Source: Taudactylus pleione
Taxonomy: Eukaryota; Chordata; Amphibia; Anura; Myobatrachidae
Direction of reading: 5' to 3'
NCBI GenBank assembly: GCA_031769625.1
Contig: JAUIMM010000577.1
Location: 1,798,001-1,862,000, forward strand
Length of the DNA stretch: 64,000 bases
This document shows, in pieces, positions 1 to 12,804 of this stretch; the first letter of the stretch is position 1, and each line of letters opens with the position of its first letter. Made by a program: the position numbers and the translations under genes. The notes below the pieces were generated by a model. That model worked only from the letters and a program-made list of their open reading frames with translations, ran no database searches and was not told where the DNA came from.

Positions 1-779
1 CCCGCACACACTACACTACCCCTAACCCTGCTCCCACTCCACTCACACACTACACTACACCTAACCATGCTCCCACTCCTAGCACACACTACACTACCCC
101 TAACTCTGCTCCTGCTCCCCACACACACTACACTACCCCTAACCATGCTACTGCTCCCCAAACACTACACTACCCCTAAACGTGCTCCCACTCCCCTGAC
201 ACACTACCCTACCCCTAACTCTGCTACTGCTCCCTGCACACACTACACTACTCCTAACCCTGCACCCGCTCCCCGCACACACTGCACTAACTCTGCTCCT
301 GCTCCCCACACACACTACACTACCCCTAGTCCTACTCCCACCCCCCGCACACACTATACTACCCCTAACCCTGCTCCTACTCCCCTCACACACTATACTA
401 CTCCTAACCATGCTATTGCTCCCTGCACACACTACACTACCCCTAACTATGCTACTGCTCCCTGCACACACTACACTACCCCTAACCATGCTACTGCTCC
501 CTGCACACACTACACTACCCCTAACCATGCTACTGCTCCCTGCACACACTACACTACCCCTAACCCTGCTGCCGCTCCCCGCACACACTACACTACCCCT
601 AACCCTGTTGCCACTCCCCATACACTCTACACTACCCCTAGCCCTGCTGCCTCTCCCCGTACACACTACACTGCCCCTAACCCTGTTGCCACTCCCCGTA
701 CACACTACACTCCCGTAGCCCTGCTGCCACTCCCCGCACACCCTGCACTACCCCTAATGCTGATGCTGCTTCCCACATG
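1..779. repeat. Higher-order block R1, copy a
   Basis: This stretch matches 4526-5304 at a constant offset of 4,525 bp and 23458-24236 at 23,457 bp. It holds a fixed order of unit variants: a CTCCTAGCACAC unit, units with CCCCAAACACTAC, a CCCCTGACACAC unit, a shortened CACACTGCACTAACTC unit near 283, four near-identical AACCATGCTACTGCTCCCTG-type units, then units with GTTGCCACTCCCC. Differences are single bases, such as ACTATG at about 448-453 where the other copies read ACCATG. It may extend left of the window. Confidence 0.85.
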
Positions 780-1139
780 CACTACATCACCTCTAACCCT
801 GCTACTGCTCCCCACACACTACACTACCCATAACCCTGCTCCCACTCCCCTCACACACTACACTACCCCTAAGCATGCTTCTACTCACCGCACGCTACAC
901 TACCCCTAACCCTGCTCCCACTCCCAGCACACACTACAATACCCCTAACCCTGCTCCCACTCCCCTCACACACTACACTACCCCTAACCATGCTACTGCT
1001 TTCCACACACTACACTACCCCTAACCCTGCTCCCACTCCCAGCACACACTACACTACCCCTAACCCTGCTCCCACTCCCCTCACACACTACACTACCCCT
1101 AACCATGCTACTGCTCCCCACACACTACACTACCCATAA

Positions 1140-1700
1140 CCCTGCTCCCACTCCCCTCACACACTACACTACCCCTAAGCATGCTTCTGCTCACCGCACG
1201 CTACACTACCCCTAACCCTGCTCCCACTCCCAGCACACACTACAATACCCCTAACCCTGCTCCCACTCCCCTCACACACTACACTACCCCTAACCATGCT
1301 ACTGCTTTCCACACACTACACTACCCCTAACCCTCCTCCCACTCCCCGCACACACTACACTACCCCTAACTCTGCTCCTCCTCCCCGCACACACTACACT
1401 ACCCCTAACTCTGCTCCTGGTCCCCACACACACTACACTACCCCTAACCCTGCTGCCACTCCCCGTACACACTACACTACCCCTAACCCTCCTCCCACTC
1501 CCCGCACACACTACACTACCCCTAACTCTGCTCCTGCTCCCCGCACACACTACACTACCCCTAACTCTGCTCCTGGTCCCCACACACACTACACTACCCC
1601 TAACCCTGCTGCCACTCCCCGAACACACTACACTACCCCTAACACTGTTGCCGTTCCCCGCACACACTACACTACCCCTAACCCTCCTCCCTCTCCCCGC
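1140..1700. repeat. Segmental repeat, copy 1 (pairs with 17688-18248)
   Basis: Aligns with 17688-18248 at offset 16,548 bp. Shared landmarks are an AAGCATGCTTCTGCTCACCG unit, an ACTACAATACCCC unit, a CTGCTTTCCACACAC unit, then alternating AACCCTCCTCCCACTCCCC, AACTCTGCTCCTCCTCCCC and AACTCTGCTCCTGGTCCCC units, ending with an AACACTGTTGCCGTTCCCC unit. Confidence 0.78.
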
Positions 1701-2079
1701 ACACACTACACTACCCCTAACTCTGCTCCCACTCCCCGCACACACTACACTAACCCTAACTCTGCTCCTGTTCCCCGCACACACTCGCACACACTACACT
1801 ACCCCTAACTCTGCTACTGGTCCCCACACGCACTACACTACCCCTAACCCTGCTGCCGCTCCCCGCACACACTACACTACCCCTAAGTCTGCTCTTGCTC
1901 CACACACACACTACACTACCCCTAACCCTGCTGCCACTCCCCGTACTCACTACACTACCCCTAACCCTGCTGCCACTCCCCGTACACACTACACTACCCA
2001 TAACCCTGCTGCCGCTTCCCACACACACTACACTACCCCTAACCCTGTTGCCACTCCCCTTACACACTACACTACCCCT

Positions 2080-2340
2080 AATGCTGATGCTGCTTCCCAC
2101 ATGCACTACATTACCCCTAACCCTGCTCCCACTCCCCATACACACTACCCTACCCCTAACCATGCTCCTGCTCCCCGCACACAATACACTACCCCTAATC
2201 CTGCTGTCGCTCCCCGCACACACTTCACTAACCCTAACCCTGATTACTCTCCCCGCACACACTACATTACCCCTAACCTTGATCCCACTCCCCGCAAACA
2301 CTACACTACCCCTAACCCTCCTCCCACTCCCCGCACACAC
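2080..2340. repeat. Ordered marker cassette beginning with AATGCTGATGCTGC (representative copy)
   Basis: A run of rare unit types appears in fixed order: AATGCTGATGCTGCTTCCC, then a unit ending CCCCATACACAC, then AACCATGCTCCTGCTCCCC, then AATCCTGCTGTCGCTCCCC, then a CTTCACTAACCCTAACCC unit, then ACCTTGATCCCACTCCCCG followed by CAAACAC. Full or partial copies start near 756, 3619, 4237, 5281, 13020, 14232, 15723, 16380, 17461, 20514, 21438, 22245, 23169, 24213, 25907, 27023, 28033, 32345, 33734, 34705, 37631, 38786, 39757, 42916, 44657, 45812, 46551, 49214, 52035, 56500, 59473, 61715 and 63319. Weaker copies lie near 8228, 9073 and 11647. The cassette is a good landmark for aligning higher-order copies. 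Confidence 0.85.
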
Positions 2341-3235
2341 TACACTACCCCTAACCATGCTACTGCTCCCCACACACTACACTACCCCTAAACCTGCTCC
2401 CACTCCCCTCACACACTACACTACCCCTAACCATGCCACTGCACCCCAAACAGTACACTACCCCTAAACCTGCTCCCACTCCCCTCACACACTACACTAC
2501 CCGTAACCATGCTACTGCTCCCCAAACACTACACTACCCCTAAACGTGCTCCCACTCCCCTCACACACTACCCTACCCCTAACCCTGCTCCCACTCCACT
2601 CACACACTACACTACCCCAAACCCTGCTACTGCTCCCTGCACACACTACACTACTCCTAACCCTGCTCCCGCTCCCCGCACACACTACACTACCCCTAAC
2701 TCTGCTCCTGCTCCCCACACACACTACACTACCCCTAACCCTGCTCCCACTCCCCTCACACACTATACTACCCCTAACCATGCTACTGCTCCCTGCACAC
2801 ACTACACTACCCCTAACCATGCTACTGCTCCCTGCACACACTACACTACCCCTAACCATGCTACTGCTCCCTGCACACACTACACTACCCCTAACCATGC
2901 TACTGCTCCCCACACACTACACTAACCCTTACCCTGCTCCTACTCCCAGTACACACTTCACTACCCCTAACCCTGCTCCCACTCCACTCACACACTACAC
3001 TACCCCTAACCATGCTACTGCTCCCCACACACACTACACTACCCCTAACCCTCCTCCCACTCCCCGCACACACTACACTACCCCCTAACCATGCTACAGC
3101 TCCCCACACACTACACTACCCCTAACCTTGCTCCCACTCCCCGCACACACTACACTACCCCTAACTCTGCTCCTGCTCCCCGCACACACTACCCCACCCC
3201 TAACTCTGCTCCTGGTCCCCACACACACTACACTA

Positions 3236-3270
3236 CCGCTAACCTTCCACTCCCCACACACACTACACTA
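3236..3270. repeat. 35-bp short unit (representative)
   Basis: This unit reads CCGCTAACCTTCCACTCCCC and then the normal CACACACACTACACTA; the spacing to the next CCCCTAAC is 35 bp instead of 39. Relatives occur near 20055, 21784, 25440, 29157, 29272, 29695, 35828, 35939, 36362, 40608, 41030, 44190, 47590, 48017, 50214, 51572, 53420, 55157, 57150, 57608, 59009, 60978, 62562 and 62894. The 4-bp loss shifts all reading frames. Confidence 0.85.
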
Positions 3271-3427
3271 CCCCTAACTCTGCTCCCACTCCCCGCACAC
3301 ACTACACTACCCCTAACCCTGCTCCAGCTCCCCGCTACACTACACTACCCCTAACCCAACTCCCTCTCCCCGCACACACTACACTACCCCTAACTCTGCT
3401 CCTGCTCCCTGCACACACTACACTACC

Positions 3428-3466
3428 CCTAACTCTGCACTGGTCCTCACACGCACTACACTACCC
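3428..3466. repeat. 38-bp unit with CTCTGCACTGGTCC (representative)
   Basis: Compared with the AACTCTGCTCCTGGTCCCC unit, this type has a net loss of 1 bp (CTGCACTGG for CTGCTCCTGG). It is usually followed by CACACGCACTAC. Relatives lie near 15538, 20249, 21980, 25636, 29463, 29848, 36133, 36520, 40800, 41186, 44388, 47790, 49828, 49985, 50446, 51804, 57230, 57845 and 59240. The single-base change breaks the 13-codon phase. Confidence 0.8.
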
Positions 3467-4525
3467 CTAACCCTGCTGCCACTCCCCGTACACTCTACAA
3501 TACCCCTAACCCTGCTGCCACTCCCCGCACACACTACACTACCCCTAGCCCTGTTGCCACTCCCCGTACACACTACACTACCCCTACCGCCACTCCACGC
3601 ACACCCTGCACTACCCCTAATGCTGATGCTGCTTCCCACATGCACTACATTACCCCTAACCCTGCTCCCTCTCCCCATACACACTACCCTACCCCTAACC
3701 ATGCTCCTGCTCCCCGCACACACTACACTACCCCTAACCCTGCTCCCGATCTCCGCACACACTACACTACCCATAACCCTGCTGCCGCTCCCCGCTACAT
3801 TACACTACCCTTAACCCAGCTCCCTCTCCCCGCACACACTACACTACCCCTAACTCTGCTCCTGCTCCCCGCACACACTACACTACCCCTAACTCTGCTC
3901 CTGGTCCCCACACACTACACTTCTCCTAACTCTTCTCCTGCTCCACACACACACTACACTACCCCTAACTCTGCTCCTGCTCCACACACACTACACTACC
4001 CCTAAGTCTGCTCTTGCTGCACACACACACTACACTACCCCTAACCCTGCTGCCTCTCCCCGCACACACTACACTACCCCTAACCCTGTTGCCACTCCCC
4101 GTACACACTACACTACCCCTAGCCCTGCTGCCTCTCCCCGTACACACTACACTACCCCTAACCCTGTTGCCACTCCCCGTACACACTACACTCCCCTTGC
4201 CCTGCTGCCACTCCCCGCACACCCTGCACTACCCCTAATGCTGATGCTGCTTCCCACATGCACTACATCACCTCTAACCCTGCTCCCACTCCCCATACAC
4301 ACTACCCTACCGCTAACCATGCTCCTGCGCCCCGCACACAATACACTACCCCTAATCCTGCTGTCGCTCCCCGCACACACTTCACTAACCCTAACCCTGA
4401 TCCCTCTCCCCGCACACACTATATTACCCCTAACCTTGATCCCACTCTCCGCAAACACTACACTACCCCTAACACTGTTGCCGTTCCCCGCACACACTAC
4501 ACTACCCCTAACCCTACTCCCACTC

Positions 4526-5304
4526 CCCGCACACACTACACTACCCCTAACCCTGCTCCCACTCCACTCACACACTACACTACACCTAACCATGCTCCCA
4601 CTCCTAGCACACACTACACTACCCCTAACTCTGCTCCTGCTCCCCACACACACTACACTACCCCTAACCATGCTACTGCTCCCCAAACACTACACTACCC
4701 CTAAACGTGCTCCCACTCCCCTGACACACTACCCTACCCCTAACTCTGCTACTGCTCCCTGCACACACTACACTACTCCTAACCCTGCACCCGCTCCCCG
4801 CACACACTGCACTAACTCTGCTCCTGCTCCCCACACACACTACACTACCCCTAGTCCTACTCCCACCCCCCGCACACACTATACTACCCCTAACCCTGCT
4901 CCTACTCCCCTCACACACTATACTACTCCTAACCATGCTATTGCTCCCTGCACACACTACACTACCCCTAACCATGCTACTGCTCCCTGCACACACTACA
5001 CTACCCCTAACCATGCTACTGCTCCCTGCACACACTACACTACCCCTAACCATGCTACTGCTCCCTGCACACACTACACTACCCCTAACCCTGCTGCCGC
5101 TCCCCGCACACACTACACTACCCCTAACCCTGTTGCCACTCCCCATACACTCTAAACTACCCCTAGCCCTGCTGCCTCTCCCCGTACACACTACACTGCC
5201 CCTAACCCTGTTGCCACTCCCCGTACACACTACACTCCCGTAGCCCTGCTGCCACTCCCCGCACACCCTGCACTACCCCTAATGCTGATGCTGCTTCCCA
5301 CATG
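4526..5304. repeat. Higher-order block R1, copy b
   Basis: Same ordered unit variants as 1-779 (offset 4,525 bp). The homology with the 23 kb copy reaches further left: about 3.97-5.28 kb aligns with about 22.90-24.21 kb at a constant offset of 18,932 bp. The copy diverges from 1-779 just after the AATGCTGATGCTGCTTCCC marker at 5281, where it continues with CATGCCTGACATTACC rather than CATGCACTACATCACC. Confidence 0.85.
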
Positions 5305-6529
5305 CCTGACATTACCTCGAACCCTGCTCCCACTCCCCATACACACTTCCCTACCGCTAACCATGCTCCTGCACCCCGCACACAATACACTACCCCTAAT
5401 CCTGCTGTCGCTCCCCGCACACACTTCACTAACCCTAACCCTGATCCCTCTCCCCGCACACACTTCATTACCCCTAACCTTGATCCCACTCTCCACAAAA
5501 ACTACACTACCCCTAACACTGTTGCCGTTCCCCGCACACACTACATTACCCCTAACCCTGCTCCCACTCCCCATACACACTACCCTACCCCTAACCATGC
5601 TCCTGCTCCCCGCACACAATACACTACCCCTAACTCTGCTCCTGCTCCCCGCACACACTACACTACCCCTAACTCTGCTCCTGGTCCCCACACGCACTAC
5701 ACTACCCCTAACCCTGCTGCCGCTCCCCGCACACACTACACTACCCCTAAGTCTGCTCTTGCTCCACACACACACTACACTACCCCTAACCCTGCTGCCA
5801 CTCCCCGTACACACTACACTACCCCTAACCCTGCTGCCACTCCCCGTACACACTACACTACCCCTAGCCATGCTCCTGCTCCCCGCACACAATACACTAC
5901 CCCTAATCCTGCTGTCGCTCCCCGCACACACTTCACTAACCCTAACCCTGATTACTCTCCCCGCACACACTACATTACCCCTATCCTTGATCCCACTCCC
6001 CGCAAACACTACACTACCCCTAACCCTCCTCCCACTCCCCGCACACACTACACTACCCCTAACCATGCTACTGCTCCCCACACACTACACTACCCCTAAC
6101 TCTGCTCCTGCTCCCCGCACGCACTACACTACCCCTAACTCTGCTCCTGGTCCCCACACACACTACACTACCCCTAATTCTGCTCCCACTCCCCACACAC
6201 ACTACACTACCCCTTACTCTGCTCCCACTCCCCGCACACACTACTCTACCCCTAACCCTGCTCCCGCTCTCCGCACACACTACACTACCCATAACTCTGC
6301 TGCCGCTCCCCGCTACACTACACAACACTACCCCTAACCCAGCTCCCTCTCCCCGCACACACTACACTACCCCTAACTCTGCTCCTGCTCCCCGCACACA
6401 CTACACTACCCCTAACTCTGCTCCTGGTCCCCACACGCACTACACTACCCCTAACCCTGCTGTCGCTCCCCGCACACACTACACTACCCCTAACTCTACT
6501 CTTGCTCCAAACACACACTACAGTACCCC

Positions 6530-7290
6530 TAACCCTGCTGCCACTCCCCGTACACACTACACTACCCCTAACCCTGCTGCCACTCCCTGCACACACTACA
6601 CTACCTATAACCCTGATGCCACTCCCCGTACATACTACACTACCCCTAACCATGCTACTGCTCACCACACACTACACTACCCCTAACCCTGCTCCCACTC
6701 CCAGCACACACTACTCTACCCCTAACCCTGCTCCCACTCCCCTCGCACACTACACTACCCCTAACCATGCTACTGCTCCCCACACACTACACTAACCCCT
6801 CCTCCCACTCCCCGCATACACTACACTACCCCTAACTATGCTACTGCTCCCCACACACTACACTACCCCTAACCCTGCTCCCACTCCCTGCACACACTAC
6901 ACTACCACTAACTCTGCTTCTGCTCCCCGCACACACTACACTACACCTAACTCTGCTCCTGGTCCCCACACACACTACACTACCCGTAACCCTGCTCCCT
7001 CTTCCCACACACACTACACTACCCATAACTCTGCTCCCACTCCCTGCACACACTACACTACCCGTAACCCTGCTCCCTCTCCCCGCACACACTACACTAC
7101 CCATAACCCTGTTGCCGCTCCCCGCTACACTACACTACCACTAACTCTGCTCCTGCTCCCCACACACTACACTACCCCTAGCCCAGCTCCCACTCCCAGC
7201 ACACACTACACTACCCCTAACTCTGCTCCTGCTCCCCGCACACACTACACTACCACTAACTCTGCTCCTGCTCCCCACACACTACACTAC
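6530..7290. repeat. Segmental repeat, copy 1 (pairs with 10257-11017)
   Basis: Aligns with 10257-11017 at a constant offset of 3,727 bp. Shared landmarks include the CTACCTATAACCCTGATGCC unit, CTGCTCACCACACAC, a CCCCTCGCACACTAC unit, the ACTAACCCCTCCTCCC join and the ACTACCACTAACTCTGC units. Differences are few, for example CTCTTCCCACAC near 7010 against CTTCTCCCCACAC near 10736. Confidence 0.85.
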
Positions 7291-7883
7291 CCCTAGCCCA
7301 GCTCCCACTCCCAGCACACACTACACTACCCCTAACTCTGCTCCTGCTCCCCGCACACAGTACGCTACCCCTAACTCTACTCCTGCTCCCCGCACACACT
7401 ACAATACCCTTAACCCTACTCCCACTCCCCGCACACACTACACTACCCCTAACCATGCTACTGCTCTCCACACACTACACTACCCTTAACCCTCCTCCCA
7501 CTCCCCGCACACACTACACTACCCCGAACCATGCTACTGCACCACACACACTACACTACCCTTAACCCTGCTCCCACTCCCCACACACACTACTCAACCC
7601 CTAACTCTGCTCCCACTCCCCGCACACACTACACTACCCCTAACCCTGCTCCCACTCCCCGCACACACTACTCTACCCCTAACCCTACTCCCTCTCCCCG
7701 CACACACTACACTACCCCTTACTCTGCTCCCACTCACCGCACACACTACACTACCCCTAACCCTGCTACCGCTATCCGCACACACTACACTACCCATAAC
7801 CCTGCTCCCTCTCCCCGCACACACTACACTACCCCTTACTCTGCTCCCACTCCCTGCACACACTACACTACCCCTAACCCTGC

Positions 7884-8728
7884 TACCTCTCCCCGCACAC
7901 ACTACACTACCCCTAACTCTGCTCCTGCTCCCCGCATACACTACACTATCCCTAACTCTGCTCCTGGTCCCCACACACACTACACTACCCCTTACCCTGC
8001 TGCCGCTCCTCGCACACACTACACTACCCCTAATTCTGCTCCTGCTCCACACACACACTACACTACCCCTAACCCTGCTGCCACTCCCCGCACACACTAC
8101 ACTACCCCTAACCCTGTTTACACTCCCCGTACACACTACACTACCCCTAGCCCTGCTGCCTCTCCCCGTGCACACTACACTACCCCTAACCCTGCTGCCA
8201 CTCCCCGCACACCCTGCACTACCCCAAATGCTGATGCCGCTTCCCACATACACTACACTACCCCTATCCCTGCTCCCACTCCCCGTACACACTACACTAC
8301 CCCTAACTCTGCTCCTGGTCCCCACACACACTACACTACCCCTAATCCTGCTCCCACTCCCCACACACACTACACTACCCCTTACTCTGCTCCCACTCCC
8401 ACTACACTACCCCGAACCATGCTACTGCTCCCCACACACTACACTACCCCTAACCCTGCTCCCACTCCCAGCACACACTACACTACCCCTAACCCAGCTC
8501 CCACTCCCCTCACACACTACACTACCCCTAACCATGCTACTGCTCCCCACACACTACACTACCCCTAACCCTGCTCCCACTCCCCTCACACACTACACTA
8601 CCCCTAACCATGCTACTGCTCTCCACACGCTACACTACCCCTAACCCTGCTCCCACTCCCAGCACACACTACACTACCCCTAACCCTGCTCCCACTCCCC
8701 TCACACACTACACTACCCCTAACCATGC
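7884..8728. repeat. 845-bp tandem duplication, left copy
   Basis: The tract from the ACCTCTCCCCGCACAC unit near 7886 through the CCCCAAATGCTGATGC marker and the CCACTCCCACTACACTACCC short join reappears immediately downstream at a constant offset of 845 bp. 845 is not a multiple of 39 (about 21.7 units), because shortened units lie inside. Left and right copies differ by a few bases, such as GATGCCGC near 8233 against GATGCTGC in the right copy. Confidence 0.88.
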
Positions 8729-9573
8729 TACCTCTCCCCGCACACACTACACTACCCCTAACTCTGCTCCTGCTCCCCGCATACACTACACTATCCCTAA
8801 CTCTGCTCCTGGTCCCCACACACACTACACTACCCCTTACCCTGCTGCCGCTCCTCGCACACACTACACTACCCCTAATTCTGCTCCTGCTCCACACACA
8901 CACTACACTACCCCTAACCCTGCTGCCACTCCCCGCACACACTACACTACCCCTAACCCTGTTTACACTCACCGTACACACTACACTACCCCTAGCCCTG
9001 CTTCCTCTCCCCGTGCACACTACACTAACCCTAACCCTGCTGCCACTCCCCGCACACCCTGCACTACCCCAAATGCTGATGCTGCTTCCCACATACACTA
9101 CACTACCCCTATCCCTGCTCCCACTCCCCGTACACACTACACTACCCCTAACTCTGCTCCTGGTCCCCACACACACTACACTACCCCTAATCCTGCTCCC
9201 ACTCCCCACACACACTACACTACCCCTTACTCTGCTCCCACTCCCACTACACTACCCCGAACCATGCTACTGCTCCCCACACACTACACTACCCCTAACC
9301 CTGCTCCCACTCCCAGCACACACTACACTACCCCTAACCCTGCTCCCACTCCCCTCACACACTACACTACCCCTAACCATGCTACTGCTCCCCACACACT
9401 ACACTACCCCTAACCCTGCTCCCACTCCCCTCACACACTACACTACCCCTAACCATGCTACTGCTCTCCACACGCTACACTACCCCTAACCCTGCTCCCA
9501 CTCCCAGCACACACTACACTACCCCTAACCCTGCTCCCACTCCCCTCACACACTACACTACCCCTAACCATGC
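8729..9573. repeat. 845-bp tandem duplication, right copy
   Basis: Directly abuts the left copy. The junction reads AACCATGCTA followed by CCTCTCCCCG at about 8721-8740, while the end of this copy continues as AACCATGCTACTGCTTTCC near 9570. A third, non-adjacent copy lies at about 11342-12147. Confidence 0.88.
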
Positions 9574-10230
9574 TACTGCTTTCCACACACTACACTACCC
9601 CTAACCCTCCTCCCACTCCCCGCACACACTACACTACCCCTAACCATGCTACTGCTCCCCACACACTACCCCTAACCCTGCTCCCACTCCCCGCACACAC
9701 TACACTACCCCTAACTCTGCTCCTCCTCCCCGCACACCCTACACTACCCGTTACCGTGCTCCTGTTCCCCGCACACCCTACACTACCCCTAACCCTCCTC
9801 CCACTCCCCGCACACACTACACTACCCCTAACCATGCTACTGCTCCCGACACACTACACTACCCCTAACCCTGCTCCCACTCCCCGCACACACTACACTA
9901 CCCCTAACTCTTCTCCTGCTCCCCGCACACACTACACTACCCCTAACTCTGCTCCTTGTCCCCACACACAATAAATTACCCCTAACCCTGCTCCCACTCC
10001 CCACACACACTACACTACCCCTAACTCTGCTCCCTCTCCCCGCACACACTACACTACCCCTAACCCAGCTCCCTCTCCCCGACCACACTACACGACCCCT
10101 AACTCTGCTCCTGTTCCCCGCACACACTACACTACCCCTAACTCTGCTCCTGGTCCCCACACGCACTACACTACCCTTAACCCTGCTGCCGCTCCCTGCA
10201 CACACTACACTACCCTTAAGTTTGCTCTTG
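9490..10230. repeat. ~2.5-kb higher-order block, copy 1 of a shared segment
   Basis: Shares an ordered set of units with 12064-12804 (offset 2,574 bp) and 14535-15275 (a further 2,471 bp). Landmarks are a CTGCTTTCCACACAC unit, a shortened CCCCACACACTACCCC unit near 9659, two units with GCACACCCTACACTACC, a CTGCTCCCGACACAC unit near 9840, an ACACAATAAATTACC unit near 9966 and a CTCCCCGACCACAC unit near 10077. Confidence 0.84.
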
Positions 10231-10256
10231 CTCCACACACTACACTACACTACCCC

Positions 10257-11017
10257 TAACCCTGCTGCCACTCCCCGTACACACTACACTACCCCTAACC
10301 CTGCTGCCACTCCCTGCACACACTACACTACCTATAACCCTGATGCCACTCCCCGTACACACTACACTACCCCTAACCATGCTACTGCTCACCACACACT
10401 ACACTACCCCTAACCCTGCTCCCACTCCCAGCACACACTACTCTACCCCTAACCCTGCTCCCACTCCCCTCGCACACTACACTACCCCTAACCATGCTAC
10501 TGCTCCCCACACACTACACTAACCCCTCCTCCCACTCCCCGCATACACTACACTACCCCTAACTATGCTACTGCTCCCCACACACTACACTACCCCTAAC
10601 CCTGCTCCCACTCCCTGCACACACTACACTACCACTAACTCTGCTTCTGCTCCCCGCACACACTACACTACACCTAACTCTGCTCCTGGTCCCCACACAC
10701 ACTACACTACCCGTAACCCTGCTCCTTCTCCCCACACACACTACACTACCCCTAACTCTGCTCCCACTCCCTGCACACACTACACTACCCGTAACCCTGC
10801 TCCCTCTCCCCGCACACACTACACTACCCATAACCCTGTTGCCGCTCCCCGCTACACTACACTACCACTAACTCTGCTCCTGCTCCCCACACACTACACT
10901 ACCCCTAGCCCAGCTCCCACTCCCAGCACACACTACACTACCCCTAACTCTGCTCCTGCTCCCCGCACACACTACACTACCACTAACTCTGCTCCTGCTC
11001 CCCACACACTACACTAC
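10257..11017. repeat. Segmental repeat, copy 2 (pairs with 6530-7290)
   Basis: Second copy at offset 3,727 bp. Immediately downstream, the homology with the 7.5 kb region resumes at an offset of about 3,458 bp. About 269 bp present near 7290-7560 is therefore absent here, and the offset later falls to 3,419 bp through loss of exactly one 39-bp unit. Confidence 0.84.
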
Positions 11018-11341
11018 CCTTAACCCTGCTCCCACTCCCCACACACACTACTCAACCCCTAACTCTGCTCCCACTCCCCGCACACACTACACTACCCCTA
11101 ACCCTGCTCCCACTCCCCGCACACACTACTCTACCCCTAACCCTGCTCCCTCTCCCCGCACACACTACACTACCCCTTACTCTGCTCCCACTCACCGCAC
11201 ACACTACACTACCCCTAACCCTGCTACCGCTCTCCGCACACACTACACTACCCATAACCCTGCTCCCTCTCCCCGCACACACTACACTACCCCTTACTCT
11301 GCTCCCACTCCCTGCACACACTACACTACCCCTAACCCTGC

Positions 11342-12147
11342 TACCTCTCCCCGCACACACTACACTACCCCTAACTCTGCTCCTGCTCCCCGCATACACT
11401 ACACTATCCCTAACTCTGCTCCTGGTCCCCACACACACTACACTACCCCTTACCCTGCTGCCGCTCCTCGCACACACTACACTACCCCTAATTCTGCTCC
11501 TGCTCCACACACACACTACACTACCCCTAACCCTGTTTACACTCCCCGTACACACTACACTACCCCTAGCCCTGCTGCCTCTCCCCGTGCACACTACACT
11601 ACCCCTAACCCTGCTGCCACTCCCCGCACACCCTGCACTACCCCAAATGCTGATGCTGCTTCCCACATACACTACACTACCCCTATCCCTGCTCCCACTC
11701 CCCGTACACACTACACTACCCCTAACTCTGCTCCTGGTCCCCACACACACTACACTACCCCTAATCCTGCTCCCACTCCCCACACACACTACACTACCCC
11801 TTACTCTGCTCCCACTCCCACTACACTACCCCGAACCATGCTACTGCTCCCCACACACTACACTACCCCTAACCCTGCTCCCACTCCCAGCACACACTAC
11901 ACTACCCCTAACCCTGCTCCCACTCCCCTCACACACTACACTACCCCTAACCATGCTACTGCTCCCCACACACTACACTACCCCTAACCCTGCTCCCACT
12001 CCCCTCACACACTACACTACCCCTAACCATGCTACTGCTCTCCACACGCTACACTACCCCTAACCCTGCTCCCACTCCCAGCACACACTACACTACCCCT
12101 AACCCTGCTCCCACTCCCCTCACACACTACACTACCCCTAACCATGC
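11342..12147. repeat. Third copy of the 845-bp block (806 bp, one unit shorter)
   Basis: Aligns with the right tandem copy at an offset of 2,613 bp at its left end and 2,574 bp after the missing unit. The 39-bp step corresponds to loss of one AACCCTGCTGCCACTCCCC unit. The marker CCCCAAATGCTGATGC falls near 11645 and the CCACTCCCACTACACTACCC short join near 11811-11830. Confidence 0.86.
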
Positions 12148-12804
12148 TACTGCTTTCCACACACTACACTACCCCTAACCCTCCTCCCACTCCCCGCACA
12201 CACTACACTACCCCTAACCATGCTACTGCTCCCCACACACTACCCCTAACCCTGCTCCCACTCCCCGCACACACTACACTACCCCTAACTCTGCTCCTCC
12301 TCCCCGCACACCCTACACTACCCGTAACCGTGCTCCTGTTCCCCGCACACCCTACACTACCCCTAACCCTCCTCCCACTCCCCGCACACACTACACTACC
12401 CCTAACCATGCTACTGCTCCCGAAACACTACACTACCCCTAACCCTGCTCCCACTCCCCGCACACACTACACTACCCCTAACTCTTCTCCTGCTCCCCGC
12501 ACACACTACACTACCCCTAACTCTGCTCCTTGTCCCCACACACAATAAATTACCCCTAACCCTGCTCCCACTCCCCACACACACTACACTACCCCTAACT
12601 CTGCTCCCTCTCCCCGCACACACTACACTACCCCTAACCCAGCTCCCTCTCCCCGACCACACTACACTACCCCTAACTCTGCTCCTGTTCCCCGCACACA
12701 CTACACTACCCCTAACTCTGCTCCTGGTCCCCACACGCACTACACTACCCTTAACCCTGCTGCCGCTCCCTGCACACACTACACTACCCTTAAGTCTGCT
12801 CTTG
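12064..12804. repeat. ~2.5-kb higher-order block, copy 2 of a shared segment
   Basis: Same unit order as 9490-10230 at offset 2,574 bp. Small differences: CTCCCGAAACAC near 12418 instead of CTCCCGACACAC, and CCCGTAACCGTGC near 12320 instead of CCCGTTACCGTGC. The ACACAATAAATTACC unit recurs near 12540. Confidence 0.84.

Noticed and set aside
1296..1808. Thr/Pro-rich 13-residue repeat frame resembling a mucin-like or cell-wall repeat protein
   Set aside because: The resemblance comes from C-rich composition. One-, two- and four-base length variants of the unit break the frame repeatedly, which a selected repeat protein would not tolerate.
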